A DNA stretch of 64,000 nt from Cloeon dipterum (taxonomy: Eukaryota > Arthropoda > Insecta > Ephemeroptera > Baetidae), in NCBI RefSeq assembly GCF_949628265.1, contig NC_088789.1, forward strand, positions 4,394,886 to 4,458,885, written 5' to 3'. Positions 25,540 to 41,400 of this stretch are shown in pieces (positions within the stretch are counted from its first letter, which is position 1; each line of letters begins with the position of its first letter). The notes beneath the pieces were generated by a model. The model did not search any database. It worked only from the letters and a program-made list of their open reading frames with translations, and was not told the DNA's origin. The translations under genes and the position numbers were made by a program.

Positions 25540-27975
25540 CACTAAATTTTGAACCGACTAACAATGTGAGGGAGTTCAGTTCTTGTGTGATGCATAATTG
25601 GAAAGCCGCTCCTCATCCTTTTAATATAGTGAATACCAAGAGAAACAAGGAAGGAAGCAGCGTCATGAATATTTTCAACGCTGCCGACATCTCGACAAAA
25701 CGAGAAGAGACCAACTGGTGGAATTCCCTCCGTTCTCTCATAATTAAAAATAGGTTATCCAATAATAAACCCCGAGACACGGAAGAATATCAAATCCTGC
25801 GCCCTGCAAACCCTTTTCTGGACCGGAGATTAAAATTTTTCCGAGCGGCAGATCCCGGTTGCTTCCTCCCGCCCGCCCGTACCGTCCGTCATAATTACAC
25901 CTTGCTGCTGCGCAAATTTACCCTCGGAAGGAAAAGCAGTCTAAAAATACGCTCATCTCGCCTACAGATTCTCTCATTTTCTTTCCTTCTGCCCAAGAAG
26001 CCGCTGCGATATAAAAACTTATCCACCTGAGGAATAATAACATTACGCCCATAGCTGGCCAGTGTAATTAAATGCATGTGATGAGCGGCTTTATCACCTG
26101 CTTCTATCCCATATGAGAACCCCCTTTGTGTGCGTTGATGCAGTGCTTTATATTATTCCGCAGGAGGGGATTTGTAGTATACCACATGTTGGACCTCAAA
26201 CGGAGAGGCGCGGACAAAACCCATCAAAGCTCAAAATTAACATTAAGTTAGTCGGTTAGATGTCACAGTTGTCAACGGCACTAATTTGTTCGTTTCTGTG
26301 TTGCTAGCCAGTTAAAATAAATCACATGCATTAATTTTCGCAGTCTGATTGTTTTACTCAAGATTTTAGAGAATTTTTCCACCGAGAGCAATCCGGTACT
26401 TCAATTCATTCTATTATTGGTCTGTTTTCTCTATTTTAAAAAATTTCGTTTATTCCTGACCGTACAAGCAAGTAGAAAATTCATATTTAAAACCAAGGAT
26501 ATATTTAGAACCCATTCTCTCAAAAATACTAATAAAAAATAGCAAAATTGCACCTTTTTTACTGACAGACATGTGTTTACCAGAAACAACATGCGTGGCA
26601 CGGTTATCACACTGTATTCGAATAGCTCATTCCATTTTGTGCCTAGTTTAAATTTTGTGGCAAACTATCATAACATTACTTGAAAAATGTGATATTAAGA
26701 AAATGAGTTGAGTGGGACAACGATGAAACCTTATACGTACACTTTTGGTATATGTACTGTAAAATAGAATTCATTATTGTTATTAAAAGTGGCAAATCTC
26801 AAATTTTAACAAGCCAAACAAAATTTGAATGAATTATAATCAATTACCGTGCCAGAGATTTGTTCGTCAGCTGGCTAGATTAGATTTACTCTGACAAATT
26901 GCAGTGACTATTGCTGTTCGTGCACCTCTATGAAAGCCTGCACCTCGCACCATCGAGCGTTTGCAGTGTGTTTCCACCAACAAAACAGGTTGGTTGCACA
27001 TGTGCAGCTGCCCCGAAATTCAACACCCTCTTCCACCCTGTCCGCGTAAAAGACGATCCTTTCAGGCAGCGTGGGTTGCCAGGTTCCCCCTACGAGGATG
27101 AGAGCCCGCATTCCACCGCTTTCAAATTCACGCAGGGAGGAAAAAACACCGCTGCGTGCTTGAAATCCAATTCTTCTTCTGCGCCCCGGAGGCAGGGAAT
27201 TTGTGAAATGGATCTAGCCAAGGGCAGGCAGCATCTTCTCGCTCTTCCGCCTCCCCGAAACTAAACCTAACTGCGTGTAATGATTGCCTTTTTGACCACG
27301 TGGGTTTCTAGTGGCGGCAACTTGTGCGTGTGCGTTATATCTCTCTTTCTTGACAGCATAATTACAACGTCGCAATTAATTAATCGCACGTTCCTCTTTT
27401 GAAACGCGAGCCACCCTCGCTTTTTACCTGTGGCCGAGATTGATGACTTCGTTGTTTGTTTTCTTTATTTCCTTGGAGATTTGTGTAAACAAACCTAATT
27501 TTATTGAATCCACAAAAGCCTGCTGATGGTAAATTTATATGTTTTTAACCTGCATCATATATACTTTTAGAATCATTGGTTTTTTAAATCTTCACCACGC
27601 GCCACATATGTAATTTAATCCATTACTTTTTTATTTTGGAAATTATTAAATGCCAAAAAATTGGTTTCTTGGTTCAAGCGATGATCAAGAAGATTATTAT
27701 GAAACAATGAGCAAGATAAAAACGTCAAACAAATGAACACAATTGAATTTGATATTATGTTTGTGATGTTCACCATATGAATCATCCATGTTCACTTGAC
27801 GCATGAGATTAATCAGTCAAGATTATTTAAGTCTCTTAACAAAAAACATCAGAATTTTGTCCTATAAATTGTTTATGGTTCATCGTAATTTAACTTTAAG
27901 ATACGCTCCGCACGTGTTTGAATTAAAAATGGACTGCATTTAGATCTGAACATGTCTTCTACATGGGATTGAGAC
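25540..27975. other. non-coding region
   Basis: AT-rich apart from GC-richer patches at 25820-26010 and 26930-27260. Open frames here show no family resemblance or conserved start context. Nothing else is recognised. Confidence 0.5.
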
Positions 27976-27980
27976 AAAAA
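27976..27980 (-). terminator. Pol III oligo(T) terminator of tRNA-Asp
   Basis: Five T residues on the minus strand, two bases after the mature tRNA 3' end. Confidence 0.8.
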
Positions 27981-27982
27981 GT

Positions 27983-28054
27983 CTCCCCGGCGGGGAATCG
28001 AACCCCGGTCTCCCGCGTGACAGGCGGGGATACTGACCACTATACTACCGAGGA
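27983..28054 (-). tRNA. tRNA-Asp (anticodon GTC)
   Basis: The 72-nt minus-strand sequence folds as a full cloverleaf: acceptor arm TCCTCGG pairs with CCGGGGA plus discriminator G (the Asp identity base), the anticodon loop CTGTCAC gives GTC, and the T arm has GGTTCGATTCC, which is also a good Pol III B box. No intron. A TTTTT Pol III terminator lies just downstream on the same strand (27976-27980). The gene looks functional. It stands alone in the gene-poor region, possibly inside a 5' intron of aop and antisense to it. Confidence 0.97.
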
Positions 28055-28059
28055 CTTGG

Positions 28060-30810
28060 TAGATCTTGTGGAATTAATTTAGATATTTTTATTTATCAGT
28101 TTGTATGGTTTAATAATTGATCAATCGTCAACATCAGAGCCTTAAGCATTGATTTAATTCTACTTAGCTAATTGGAAAAAGAGCAATGAAATAAAATAGT
28201 TAGGCCACAGCTGGTTATAATAAAGTCTCAAGTGACACTTGCAAGGGTTTTGAAAAGCAGACACCCCGTGCATGATTTAGCAGCACCGCAAATTATGATG
28301 AAAAAAACACTCAAGTTCCCAGAGTGCACGTGTGTTTTTTCGTTAGTGCAGTCCCTGCAGGCGCACATATGTGGAAACTAAATTTACGAGTAAATTTAAG
28401 ATAACAGGAATTAGTTTGCCCCCCATAGCTGCTCCTGGCGTGTTGGGCTCGCTCCAGTGGCATCAAAAGCATCGCAGCGGTATACACAATTTGATAGGGG
28501 GAGGGTGCGTGGTAGTCGCTAGTTTTTTTCTCCCCATAATGCGAGTCTGGCTCAATAAAAAACCTTCTAATGCCACTGCCACTGAGAGAGGGGCTGCATC
28601 CAACAGTTGTCTGCAGGTTGCACCGACACAATATCATTTTTCTTAGTGAGGATCCCCGGCGTGATTTAATTTTGACACATTACCTCTCCCATACTTTGTG
28701 AGTCGGCAAGCAAGGGTTGTTTCTTTAAGAATCGAGTCAAAAGGCGATGATAATAGAAGGTTTAACATCATGGTTTAAATTGAACGTTTGGCAAGAATTA
28801 AGGGATGGGAAAATTTTTATTTGATGTATTACGTAACAATAACAATAAAAGTTCAAAAAAACCCGACGAACTGCAAGGCTATTTGAAGAGACAACAAGCT
28901 GTCCATTTTGGCTCAATCTGGCTTTCAGAGAGAAAAAAGGAACAGATCTTTTCCTCGTTCGCTTAAAAACAATGAAATGCACGTGGAAATGGTGACACAG
29001 GCCAAACAAAAGTGATGCTTGGCAAGCTGTTGTTTAATTTATTTTCAGCACATTTCGAGTTGCCACGGTTAAAAGCCGCATCGGTGAGTCACACGCGCGC
29101 GGATCGCGGAGCCTTCAAAATGCGGAGCTGTTCGATTTTCCGCGTATGCAAATGAAAATAAACCCGAGCAGAGCACTCGCTCGCTGCCGCCGCTGAAATA
29201 GACAGTTCGTCCGTGCGTCCGAGACCGCCGATCTCGCGCGGTTTAATTCTGGAGGTGCGTGTGCATTATAGTGGCTAGACGCTCGCAGGAAGTTCACGTC
29301 GCGCCTAACATTTTAATGCCGCACACGCGAAAATATTGAATTTGGCAAGTGCGCTGGGAATTTGTGCGCGTCACTTGAAGGGTGTGTTCGCCTTTGGTTC
29401 CTCTTACTGCTGCGAGCATTGCTCACTTAGCGCGCGTGACCCTTTATCTCTGTTTGCTGTTTCCAGGGAGGAAATTTGTCTTCGCCTTCTTCGCGTGTCC
29501 ATGACAATCTGAGTTCACGTGAGAATTTTTCTACGGTGAAAATATGCAGCATTAGGTCCTGGCTTTGATTGATAAGTACTTCAACTGGACAAATTAGTTC
29601 AAACATAAACTTAGATTCAAATATTCTTCCTCCCTTGAATTAGCCCACCAGTATATAATATTACTATCTTTTGATTCTTTCTAGAAAGGGATTGCAAAAT
29701 AGAGTTATGTAAGATTAAACATTTAGGGATGTCTACATTTGTTTTGAGTTAAAATTTACAGCATAAGAGGAAACTCGATGTTTTAAACACATTTTATATG
29801 TTTTTCCAGATGTTTGCTAATATAATAGACAATTTCAACATGTAAGACAACAAATTCACTAACACACTTTCGGTTTTAGACGTTCTTGGTTTTGAGAATG
29901 ATTTTTAGGCGGCCTTTCTAGTTTTTTTTCTGTTTAGCTTTGCTGTTAATAGCTTTTAAAGAAACAGTCTCATGAATTGCAAATCTTTAAATATTCCCAA
30001 CTTGAAAGCAATTATATTGTAAAATGACTTTGGTAGAGGAATAAACTATTAAATAAATTATGCCATTAAATAAAATTCTTTAGTGAAAAATATCGTTTGA
30101 AATCTCATCAATTGACAGCAGGTCATTTTTCAACCCTTGTCAGTCTGGACATGGGTATATTCCGGACCCTGATAAAAATACACATTTTTGACAAGCTTTT
30201 TTAACTCGTCAGCCAAATCAAGGCTGACCGCAACAATTAACGCGCGGGTAAAATTAGCGCGCGCTCAAAAATACTGGACGCGCGCACTCGGGTGTGTTGC
30301 TAAATAGATTTTTCTCACAGTAGGTTTGACGCAGACCCAGGCTAAAATTGGAGCATCAACAAAGCAAAAACGCCGAGGAATTTATCTTTGGAGAGAGGCG
30401 ATTAGTCATTTTCGTGGTTTGAGAACGGCAAATTGGCCAGCTCTGACCCCCTGCACCAGGGGAGAAAACAATTTTCACCTGTATTGATGTTGTGCGTTGC
30501 GTACATCCGTCAAAATCAGTCCTTTTGTATTCCTTAAGTATGGGGACAGCAATTAGAGTCTTGAAGAGTGCAGGAATTCTTTGAAAGAGTTTATAAAAGG
30601 GAAAAGTTTTAACAACCCCCCCTTTTTCATCTTTTGCCGCAAATACCTGACCTTGGGTGGTTTAGGGTCTACCCTTTTGGGGTTGAGTCACACTACTTAA
30701 ATAATGTTTTGAAGGAAATGTCCCGAGAAAAAATAAATACACCTGTTATATTTTTTTTACCTATCCAAACTTGTTTTCTTCAAAACTATTTTGTAAGATA
30801 AATGAAACTG
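28060..30810. other. non-coding region
   Basis: AT-rich with a CpG-rich island at about 29080-29480 that contains an octamer ATGCAAAT at 29146-29153, and a GC-richer patch at 30230-30290 (GCGCGC-rich). No exon is supported. Confidence 0.5.
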
Positions 30811-30819
30811 GGACTGTGC

Positions 30820-32960
<2,141 letters not shown>

Positions 32961-34279
32961 ATTTTTGCACAACAAAAAGCGGTGCTCTGTGTATATCATG
33001 AGGATGGATGGCACATTTTTTTTCCTTGTCTCGCCCAAATAACTCTTCTTGGTACGTACATAAGAGAGTGTGCCGCCGAGATTTCGCGAAAGCATGAGTG
33101 GCGTAAATAACAACTTGGAATATAGTTTATAACTTTGACGGTCTTCCACACGCTTAGACGCAGTGTCAGCCTATCAAGGATACATTACTCATTCAAGGAC
33201 AATAAAGACATTTTCACTGCACAAAAAAAATCGGAAGTTTCACATATTTGCCTCAATGGTGGAAGAAGGTCGGAAACCTCTATTTTTTTTTATTTGAGAG
33301 AAAACTCGAGCGCAATCCCATTAACTAGAGATTGCAACGTCGAAAACAAACTAGAGATTCAGTACCAACAGCGAAACTTTGTATCTAGTCCCCACAAAAT
33401 TATGGGAACAGCTATAAAGACAAGAATCTATTCTATGCAAAGGGAAAACTTCAACGTTCAAAACAGTTCAACAAATCTATCAACACACAAAATTATTTAA
33501 CAATATTTTTACTCTCACTTCCTTTCTAGCAACTTTTTGGCTCATATGTAACTGTAACTGATTTTTTTTGCGAAATCTAAACCCGAGACTAGATTATTTA
33601 TGCCGTTGCGCTCCTACTGTTTGGAGTCAATTTCAATCCGTGCCTTGGCTGAGATGATTTGACGCAGTGACCTGAGCCTCTTGAGCACGCAGCAGGTGAA
33701 CTGGAGCCTATTTCACAATTTGTCAAGTAACTGGGACACTATGGAGAAAATTGAGGAGTGCCAACTCCTTCGCGACACTCCTGATGCGCTCGCTGCCTCA
33801 CTGGCCCATTTTTTCCGCAATCAGATTTAATTAAGTGCACACAATGCTGAATTTTTTCAGCCTGTCAAAACGTCAGTTCATCTTCGTACGGTTTTCTCAG
33901 GGCAATAAAGATAAAACGGTGGAATTAAAAAGTGAAATTAATTTCTCTGCTCTGTTTGCTTGTCTAACATGGACACAAATTATTTAATTTTGCGTACACA
34001 ATTGAGGCGACGTGCAATTAATTTTTAATTGAGTGGTCGACACAGAAACGTGAAAGGGCGTTTCACACCTCCACGTTCCATAAATCGGCCGCGACTAGTT
34101 TGTTACAAAACCCGGTGCTAGGCTGACGGCGATTGAAACGCAATATTATACATTCAGCATTTCGTCATTGATGCCAAACTTATTAAAAGGACAATTTTGA
34201 CGGCACGGAGCTTTCCTTATGTATCAACTGAGCTGCTGCTTCACCGCCTTTTTTTATTTTATATTCAAGTTGCTGAGTT

Positions 34280-36240
34280 GAGGAGAGAGATAGCCGCGCG
34301 CGCGGAGCATCGCGGCGACGGCTTATTTTTATCGCTGCAAAAAGTGCTGACTCGCTGGCAAAAAGTGGCGGCGGTGGCGACCGCACCGGAACTAGTGATC
34401 GGAATCGAGTGCAACGTCTCGAAGCAAGCGTGTCGGCCGTGCTCACAAAACACGCCGACTTTGTCCACAAAGACTGGCCAAGTAGACTTCGCATGCAAAA
34501 GAAAAACCCGACCGTGCCAAACCGTATCACGAATTTTCTATTTAAATCGAACAAATCTATTTTTAGAAAGGCACATGTATGCTCAATTGCTCAGGGTCGA
34601 GAAACAAGGGTAACGACCCAAGGCTTGACCTTCTTGGTTAATTTGTCAGGAGAGAAAATATTTTATAAAGGAATACTCCCTGCTGTGTAGGGTAAAAGTT
34701 AAAGAAATTGGAGACCCTTGAAAATTGTGTCGCTAATATCTTCTTTTCATCGTTTTTTTTAAGCTGAAAATAATGGCCAGGTTTCCCAAAACTATGAAAA
34801 GGATCTGAGGGGTGCTTTATTGTATGGTTTAACTGTATTTTGGGTCAGCATTGTGTTCCCACGTGTATTGAAAGTTTCTTCAATATATATCCCAGAAAAA
34901 GGAAACGTGTTCTCTTGCCTTTCCTTGTCGAATTGAGGTCAATAATCACTTAATGATTAATGTTAAATTTTGGCCGAGGGTAAGGAAGAAGTACATTATT
35001 TGGTGCCGTGCAATGTTGACTTTGGAATCACGTTCAAAGTGACAATATTCATTGCTCAAGTCCTGGGCAGGAAAGTGAGTCCACTTTAAAGCAAATGTGA
35101 CGACTGATTTAGGTGTCACAACTCAGATACCAGTTCCATTTTTTGTTGCATTCGTTTAGTTACTTAACAATGATTAAGAAGTAGTAAAAATTGTTGCCTT
35201 TCGTAGTTGTAGAAATCTAGAAAACAGAAATCTAACAATTATTTTCTAGATAAAAATGACGAAAATCTTCTGGGAGTGTTTATACACAAAAATTTCAATA
35301 ACATCGAGATTAAATTTTCATCACGCGGCAGCGGAAACACTTGTTTTCTCCTTGCTAAAAAGCGCTCATTTACTATGAAGCAGCACCTGCTGAATTAATT
35401 CCAGCGAGCGGCCGACGTCTTGGTTTGAATTTTGAAGAGGAGCGCGTCGTCGCCTTGCGAAATTGCTGCGTTATTTTTTTTATTTATTTTTTTTTTGTCG
35501 TTTGGCATGAAAAGCTGGACGCAGAGGCTGAGAATCGAAAGGAAACGCTGGCGAGCTGAATATTGCAGCATCAGATGCGAAGGGAATTATTGTTTTGCGG
35601 CATGTTAGTAGGACAGCGCGCGCGCGCACACACACACACAACCAAATCGGCCGCCGCTAACAAGACCACTTTTACTTTTGCCCTAAAACTTGAACTCGCT
35701 TCTTGCATAACGCGAGCTCGCGCCTCCGTTGCATTGTTACTCAACCAGCGCGACTGGCCATATTGCACATCTCCGCGCGCGCGACACACACACATCACTT
35801 CCACTCTCGGCGGTCTCGGCAGATGAGACGGGATAAAATGCAAATTGAAAATTGCCCCGTTGCTGACATCACTCGAGCAGCAAACAAAATCCGATCCGCG
35901 CGCGCTTACGCATCGTTCTGCCACTTCCGATTAGCTCATTTTCCGCCCGGCTCTCGCTCGCTCTCACGTGACGCATATATTTTCAATGCGCCGATCCCGT
36001 CTTGTATTCTTTTCGGATTTAAAAATAGGCCTGATGTCTTGAATTCTGCAGCCGCGACTGACGTCACTCTCGCGCCCTGCTGTGTTTTTTTCTCTCGGGC
36101 GCTGCTTCGTCTCCTATCCAGCAGCAAGCAGTTCGTTTTTTGCAATTACAATGAGCTTTTTGGCAAGCCTCGGTTCGGGTTTCTCGCTGCCAACCGGGTG
36201 CGCGAGTGATTTCTAAGCAGATGTTCCGAGTTGCGCCACT
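34280..36240. promoter_or_regulatory. GC-rich islands at 34280-34460 and 35590-36240
   Basis: Two CpG-rich patches in otherwise AT-rich DNA. The second holds a 27-bp alternating purine-pyrimidine tract (GC)n(CA)n at 35615-35641, an octamer at 35838-35845 and a TCACGTGACG motif at about 35965. No exon is supported. Confidence 0.25.
35615..35641. repeat. alternating GC/CA tract (Z-DNA-prone)
   Basis: GCGCGCGCGC followed directly by CACACACACACA, a continuous alternating purine-pyrimidine run. A shorter GCGCGC run occurs at 42926-42936 near the aop coding exon. Confidence 0.85.
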
Positions 36241-37098
36241 CGCGGATGTGTTTGTGTGTTTTAGCTATAGTGACAAACAGCTCGGAATTTTAAATTTTCG
36301 ATTCTGCATAGCCCGTTGTTGAGTTTCTAGGAATGTTTTCTGAGTGAACATTCGGAGGAAGTAGCGTAAACTGAGAACGAGCCTCAAACGAGGAGAGAAA
36401 AATTTCTTAAGTCCGTCATGTCCATTCTTCACGCTCAATTGTGTCGTATTAACTATAGTTCAGTATGAAGTAATAACGCAATCGACTGACCATAACACAT
36501 CATGACTTACCGGAATCCACAAACAATCGCATTATATCTACATGGATACATTTTAAAGCTTCCTTGTAAACATTATAGTAGCACCAGGTATGTGCTTAGT
36601 AAGAAATCCAATCTTTTTCGTTTGGTTGACTAGAATTACCGGCTTGAAAAATAAATTTACGATGTCTTCATCCAGATTTTCATTGGAGTTTATTAGGACC
36701 TCCTTTTACTCTCAATAAATTTATGAATTGCGCTTTTGAATATTCAAACTTGTCTAAATTTCTTGCATGCTATTGGATTTCTTCATTTCATAATTAAAAA
36801 AAAACTGATTAAACTGGTGGAGCACCAGAGTTGATTGCGACTTCTTGAGATGTGGATTAACACGGAGCTGATTCAAAATAGCTTGAGGCACAACTTTTTA
36901 TATATACTTCCTCAAGAGTAAAAAAGCGCGGCATTTGCATAGCATAATTTGTCATTAACCATAGCCATAGCAACTTTGACTTTCTAAACCTTTGTCTGCG
37001 CACGACAATATGCTTTAGCTATATATATTGGGCGCACCTGTGGCGGTTTTGTATCTCATATTTAGTAGGAGCAGTGCGTTCCACCCCACACACCTCGC

Positions 37099-37140
<42 letters not shown>

Positions 37141-38400
37141 CTCTCTGTTTGGAGCGGCAAGATCCTCTCGGCTGGCTGGTCCGCGGCTCGAATCGGATCA
37201 CAAGAGCGCAGTCTGTACCTTTGGGAGACATCCTGGAATTTCCGGTTGTGGCCTTGTAGCACAGGTTGCTGGTGTTTTTTGCCGCCTTCTCTCGTGAGAA
37301 GTGATGTTGCCAGAGCAGAGGCGCAGGTATTCGTCTCCGCATCTGCGCTACAGGGCGTTATTTTCTGGCTTCAACATCCGGATGCAGCACCTGATCGTGC
37401 GCAGAAAAATCCGAAGCGCATTCCAGGGCCCTTAATTAAAGAGATTACTCGCTGAGCGGAAATATTCAGAAACACTTTTTCAGGTTTATCTCGACCTGTG
37501 GCACTCGCAAACTCTTTTATCATTATATAACGGCTATAAATATAACAAAACATCGTCTTTATCTTTATTTGGTTAGAAACACGCGCGAATTCAGCCAGTA
37601 ATTGTAACTGACGATCCTGCTCATTACTCAGGCGAGTGACACATTTGTTAATGATGCCTTTTCCAATCTGAGACGGACGCATCTGCATACAAAAGCAGTG
37701 GGAGTTGTATAATGGCAACCAACACTATGAGCTTTTCATACACACACTGAGTGTACGCGGGCAATGAAAGTGTGTGTGTGTGCAATTAGTGAAAGTGTTC
37801 CAGGAGGCCGCGATCAGACACTCGGCAGCCAGCAGGTTGGTTCATCAGTCGTAATGTTGTTATTGATGCAACCATCTCCGAGTTGCCCAATCAGCGAAAA
37901 AATGAGCACAATGGGCCGGAAGCTCGGAAGAAGTTTACGAGGCCAAAGGTGCGCAGGGAAGTGCTCTTCAAAAGGCCGACCGATTTCGAAACTCTCCCCT
38001 TAAAAGGATTTTAGATCTCGTGCCCAGCCTATTTATTTTCTTAAGGCAGGTGTGCGTGTAATACGGTTTTTTCCAGTCAAGTAAAGTGCTAGTGACAAAT
38101 TTTTGTATTATCTAAATTTTCGACAGTTCTCGGAACCCAAGGTGAAACCTTTTTTTTTAAAAAAAAATCAGCAGAATGCACAATACGGTCAAGCGTGCAA
38201 GGCATGAAAGATAAAGAGAGGAGCGGAAAATTTATCGTTTCAAGACAAAAAAAAGAAGAATGGACCTTTTTTTTGTTAGGCACTTTAGCACACGTAATAA
38301 ATAAATAAAATCATAAACGCTAAAAAAATCTTTTTGGCACCCTCTTTTGTTCAGGGTAGGTAAAGGTGGAACGAAGTGAACGAACAAAAGAAATTTTTAC
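36241..38400. other. non-coding region with a (CT)n island
   Basis: AT-rich flanks around a GC-richer patch at about 37060-37420 that starts with a CT tract. An octamer ATTTGCAT is at 36933-36940. A perfect T9A9 palindrome lies at 38150-38167. No gene is supported. Confidence 0.5.
37101..37146. repeat. (CT)n microsatellite
   Basis: About 36 bp of pure CT, then a T-run and a further CTCTCT; a second GAGA-type tract in the aop-upstream region. Confidence 0.95.
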
Positions 38401-41400
38401 ACAAATTGAGCCCGAGCGGGTGTCAGACAAGGAAATAACGCGAATTGGAAGCGCATTTGCGTCACAAGCAAACGCGGGTTGCCTTCTTGCTTGCGCTGCG
38501 GGACGATAATTTTACAGCAAAGGTGGAGGGGGAGCGGGAAATAATGCCGCCTGCCTCTGTCTGCGCGGTGGAGGGGATCCGTCTGAGAGTAGGTGGTTTC
38601 TGGCGAGATTCCTTGTTCAGTACGCGTACGCTTTGAGACCAAGAGCAAGCCGAGAGGCGCAGACAAATCGGCATGTCTGTTGCTGCTTAGGTGTTTGGTG
38701 TGATTGGTGTGAACGTGCCGCGCAGGGATGATCATTTGAGTACACAGTGCCCGAATACCAGGATTTATCTGCACAATTTACCCCACACCATCAACCCCAG
38801 CGAACTTCACCTAGCTTCACTGATGTGAGTTATATATTTTTTCAATTCGTAAGTGAGGGCGCGCGGGGGAAGGCTTGCACCTGTTGATCTCGGCATATAT
38901 ACCTCCGCTCGGCTGCGCAGCCCGGAGAATCACTCGGAAGATGATGCTGTGATTTTCTTTCTCTCTTCCTCGAGGAAAAAGCCGTCTGTCGTCGCCGAGC
39001 GCAATAAAAGACCGACGAGCAATGCGGTCAGAGATATTTCAAAACGGAAATGCGTTGAGAAATCGCGCAGACAGCAGATAAAGTGTGAATTGTGGTGTGC
39101 TCGCTCGCTCGCTCGCTCGCTCGCAGAAGGGAACGTTTTGCTAAATAGTATATATAATATACCGTGATTTGTTCCGTCTTGCTCACCACTTGGCCGGAAG
39201 GAGAGACGGTCGAGTATGGTAAACTTCCTGTTTGTAGCGGTGAAGATGTGACTTTGGCGTTTACACCGTGTAAAACAGGTGTTTCCCTTTTTGTTGGAGG
39301 ATCTAAATTACTCAAATCCCTTAAAAAGAAGTATTGGTTTTGCAATGTAAATTAAATTGTGAAGCTCATTTCAGAAATTATATTTTTTTCAGTCTACCGT
39401 GTTGTATTCGGGACAATATGTTTTTATCAGTCGGATATTGTGAAATGCCCGAAAAATTCCAAAAATCGAAAAGCAAAATTGTTTGTGGTGATAGCCTGTA
39501 AAAACACAAAGTCGATATATAAAAAAAATACAAAATCCCGCTGACGAGGCGCGGCTAAGTGACCAGATCAACTTCCGCACCGCAAATTGAATTAGCGCCC
39601 GCGCACGAGTGCGATAATTAGAGTGTATTAGCCGGCGTCTCTCGTTTCGCAGCCGGCCGCGCGAAAACAATCCGATCTTTGTTCACCTGTTGCGCTTGCC
39701 GAGAGAAAAATAAAAAGCAATTATTTGGTGCACATAGTGGTGGCGTTCATTCGAATCTCAGTCAGGCAGTTCCGGTTAAGCGCGACGAGACCGAGCCGCA
39801 AGATAAGTGCAGATAATGGCGAGCAACAGCAGCAGGTGACAAGCAGCATTGCGTGTTGTTTTCCAATAATCGCATTCGGCTGTTGTAACGCGCTCGTTTC
39901 GAAATCGCACATGCACGACCACTACTACTTCCTACCCGAAGAAAACAATGAGAAAAAATTTTATAATATGGTGGCTCCGCTCGCATCGTTTGATGCGGTG
40001 GGCCGCGGTCGGTCGCAAAGGTCAACTGGCGTTCAATTAACTGAATCATCTCGGACTTGGACTTTTCGCCTTATCGAATATCGTGCGAATCAGCAGAATT
40101 GCGCTACCGCCGCTGCGATTTATGATCTCCTCGACGTTGAAAGAATAGAGATGGAGAATCTCGAGACGTAATTTACAGAAAAAAGTACACATAGAAATGC
40201 TCAGATTAGAGTTTTATCTGTTGTTGATTTAATTATCAGGCACGGGCCCCACGCAAACGTAAATTTGAGCCTCCAGGCTGGGCATGACTTTTCTGGAAGT
40301 CAAACAGTCAATTTCCGTTTTAAAATTGATCAAAAAATTGGATTTTTTGTTATCTTTTGACAACCTTCAATCGTACGTGATTAAAAAACTCGGATGCAAG
40401 ATTCTCGCATTTCATAACGATTGCGAAATGTCGTCTGACCACGACGGTCGTTTTATTCAAATCAGTGGCCAGTGTCTGACGACGAATCTCCATCGTCGCT
40501 GCGCGAGATTTTTTTTGTTAAATTATCCTGCCGGTCCGACTGGTGGCGAGTAAATTGGGCGTCGGAGGCAAAAGCAACTTTTGGTTGGCTGGCTCTCGAG
40601 GAGCAAAATAAAACAAAAGTCGTTGCTGTGTGTTCATAAAGATGGTTGCGCGCGCGTGTGTATAAATTTTCGACGCTGCGGCGAAAAGAAGCTGAGAGGA
40701 TGAGAGGAGAAAAAGGAAGAAATAAGAATCTCGGAGCTTGCACAGACTCCCGCTGGGCGTCGCAGGCAAAAAAATGAGACCTTGGCCTTCCCCTTCCCGG
40801 CTCCTTGCAGTGTAATTTTTCCTCTCGGCGGCTGGCCCGAGAGTACTTTTGGTGACCAACGTGACACCCGAGTCACTGACCTCCTTGCCGATTGCCGACC
40901 GTACCATTATTGCGAATTCAGCACGGCAGCCGCCACCTCGCATTGTTGAATTCCAGCCAAAAGGCATATCGAACGAACCTACAACTGCGTTGTCGAAATT
41001 ATCTAAATTAGAAGGAGTAAAAAAATGGAGAAGAGAGACCTTTGATTCCTGGCGTCGAGAGCTGCCGCTTGTCGACAGACGCTTTAATCTTCCGGAGAAA
41101 TCGGCAGCTTATCAAAACTGATAGGCAGGAAGGGAACTCGACGTGCTTGCTCTTCACGTCAACCTGATTCCAAATGACGTTGGAGATTTTGTGAAACACA
41201 CTTAAGTGTCTTCTCCGTTAGGCTGATTTTCAAAAGTTGCAAGTTGCAATCTCTGAATAAATCTGAGCATACTGCGAAGGAAACTCCCCTGGTCGGATGA
41301 GTGGGCAAGAAATACTTCCGACGCTTCCGACACACTTGCTTCCTATTTCCCAACGTCGCCGGGCGACTTATCTGTCTCATTATTATTTGCATATTATCCA

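Noticed and set aside
25566-26030. 154-codon plus-strand frame
   Set aside because: Compositionally unlike a conserved protein, no family resemblance and no supported neighbouring exon.
35703-36209. 168-codon frame in a CpG island
   Set aside because: Overlaps competing frames on the other strand and shows no domain; expected by chance in GC-rich DNA.
37019-37342. Frames with Ser-Leu and Arg-Glu runs
   Set aside because: Products of the 37101-37146 CT tract.
38150-38167. Perfect T9A9 palindrome
   Set aside because: Simple homopolymer junction common in AT-rich DNA; no further structure around it.
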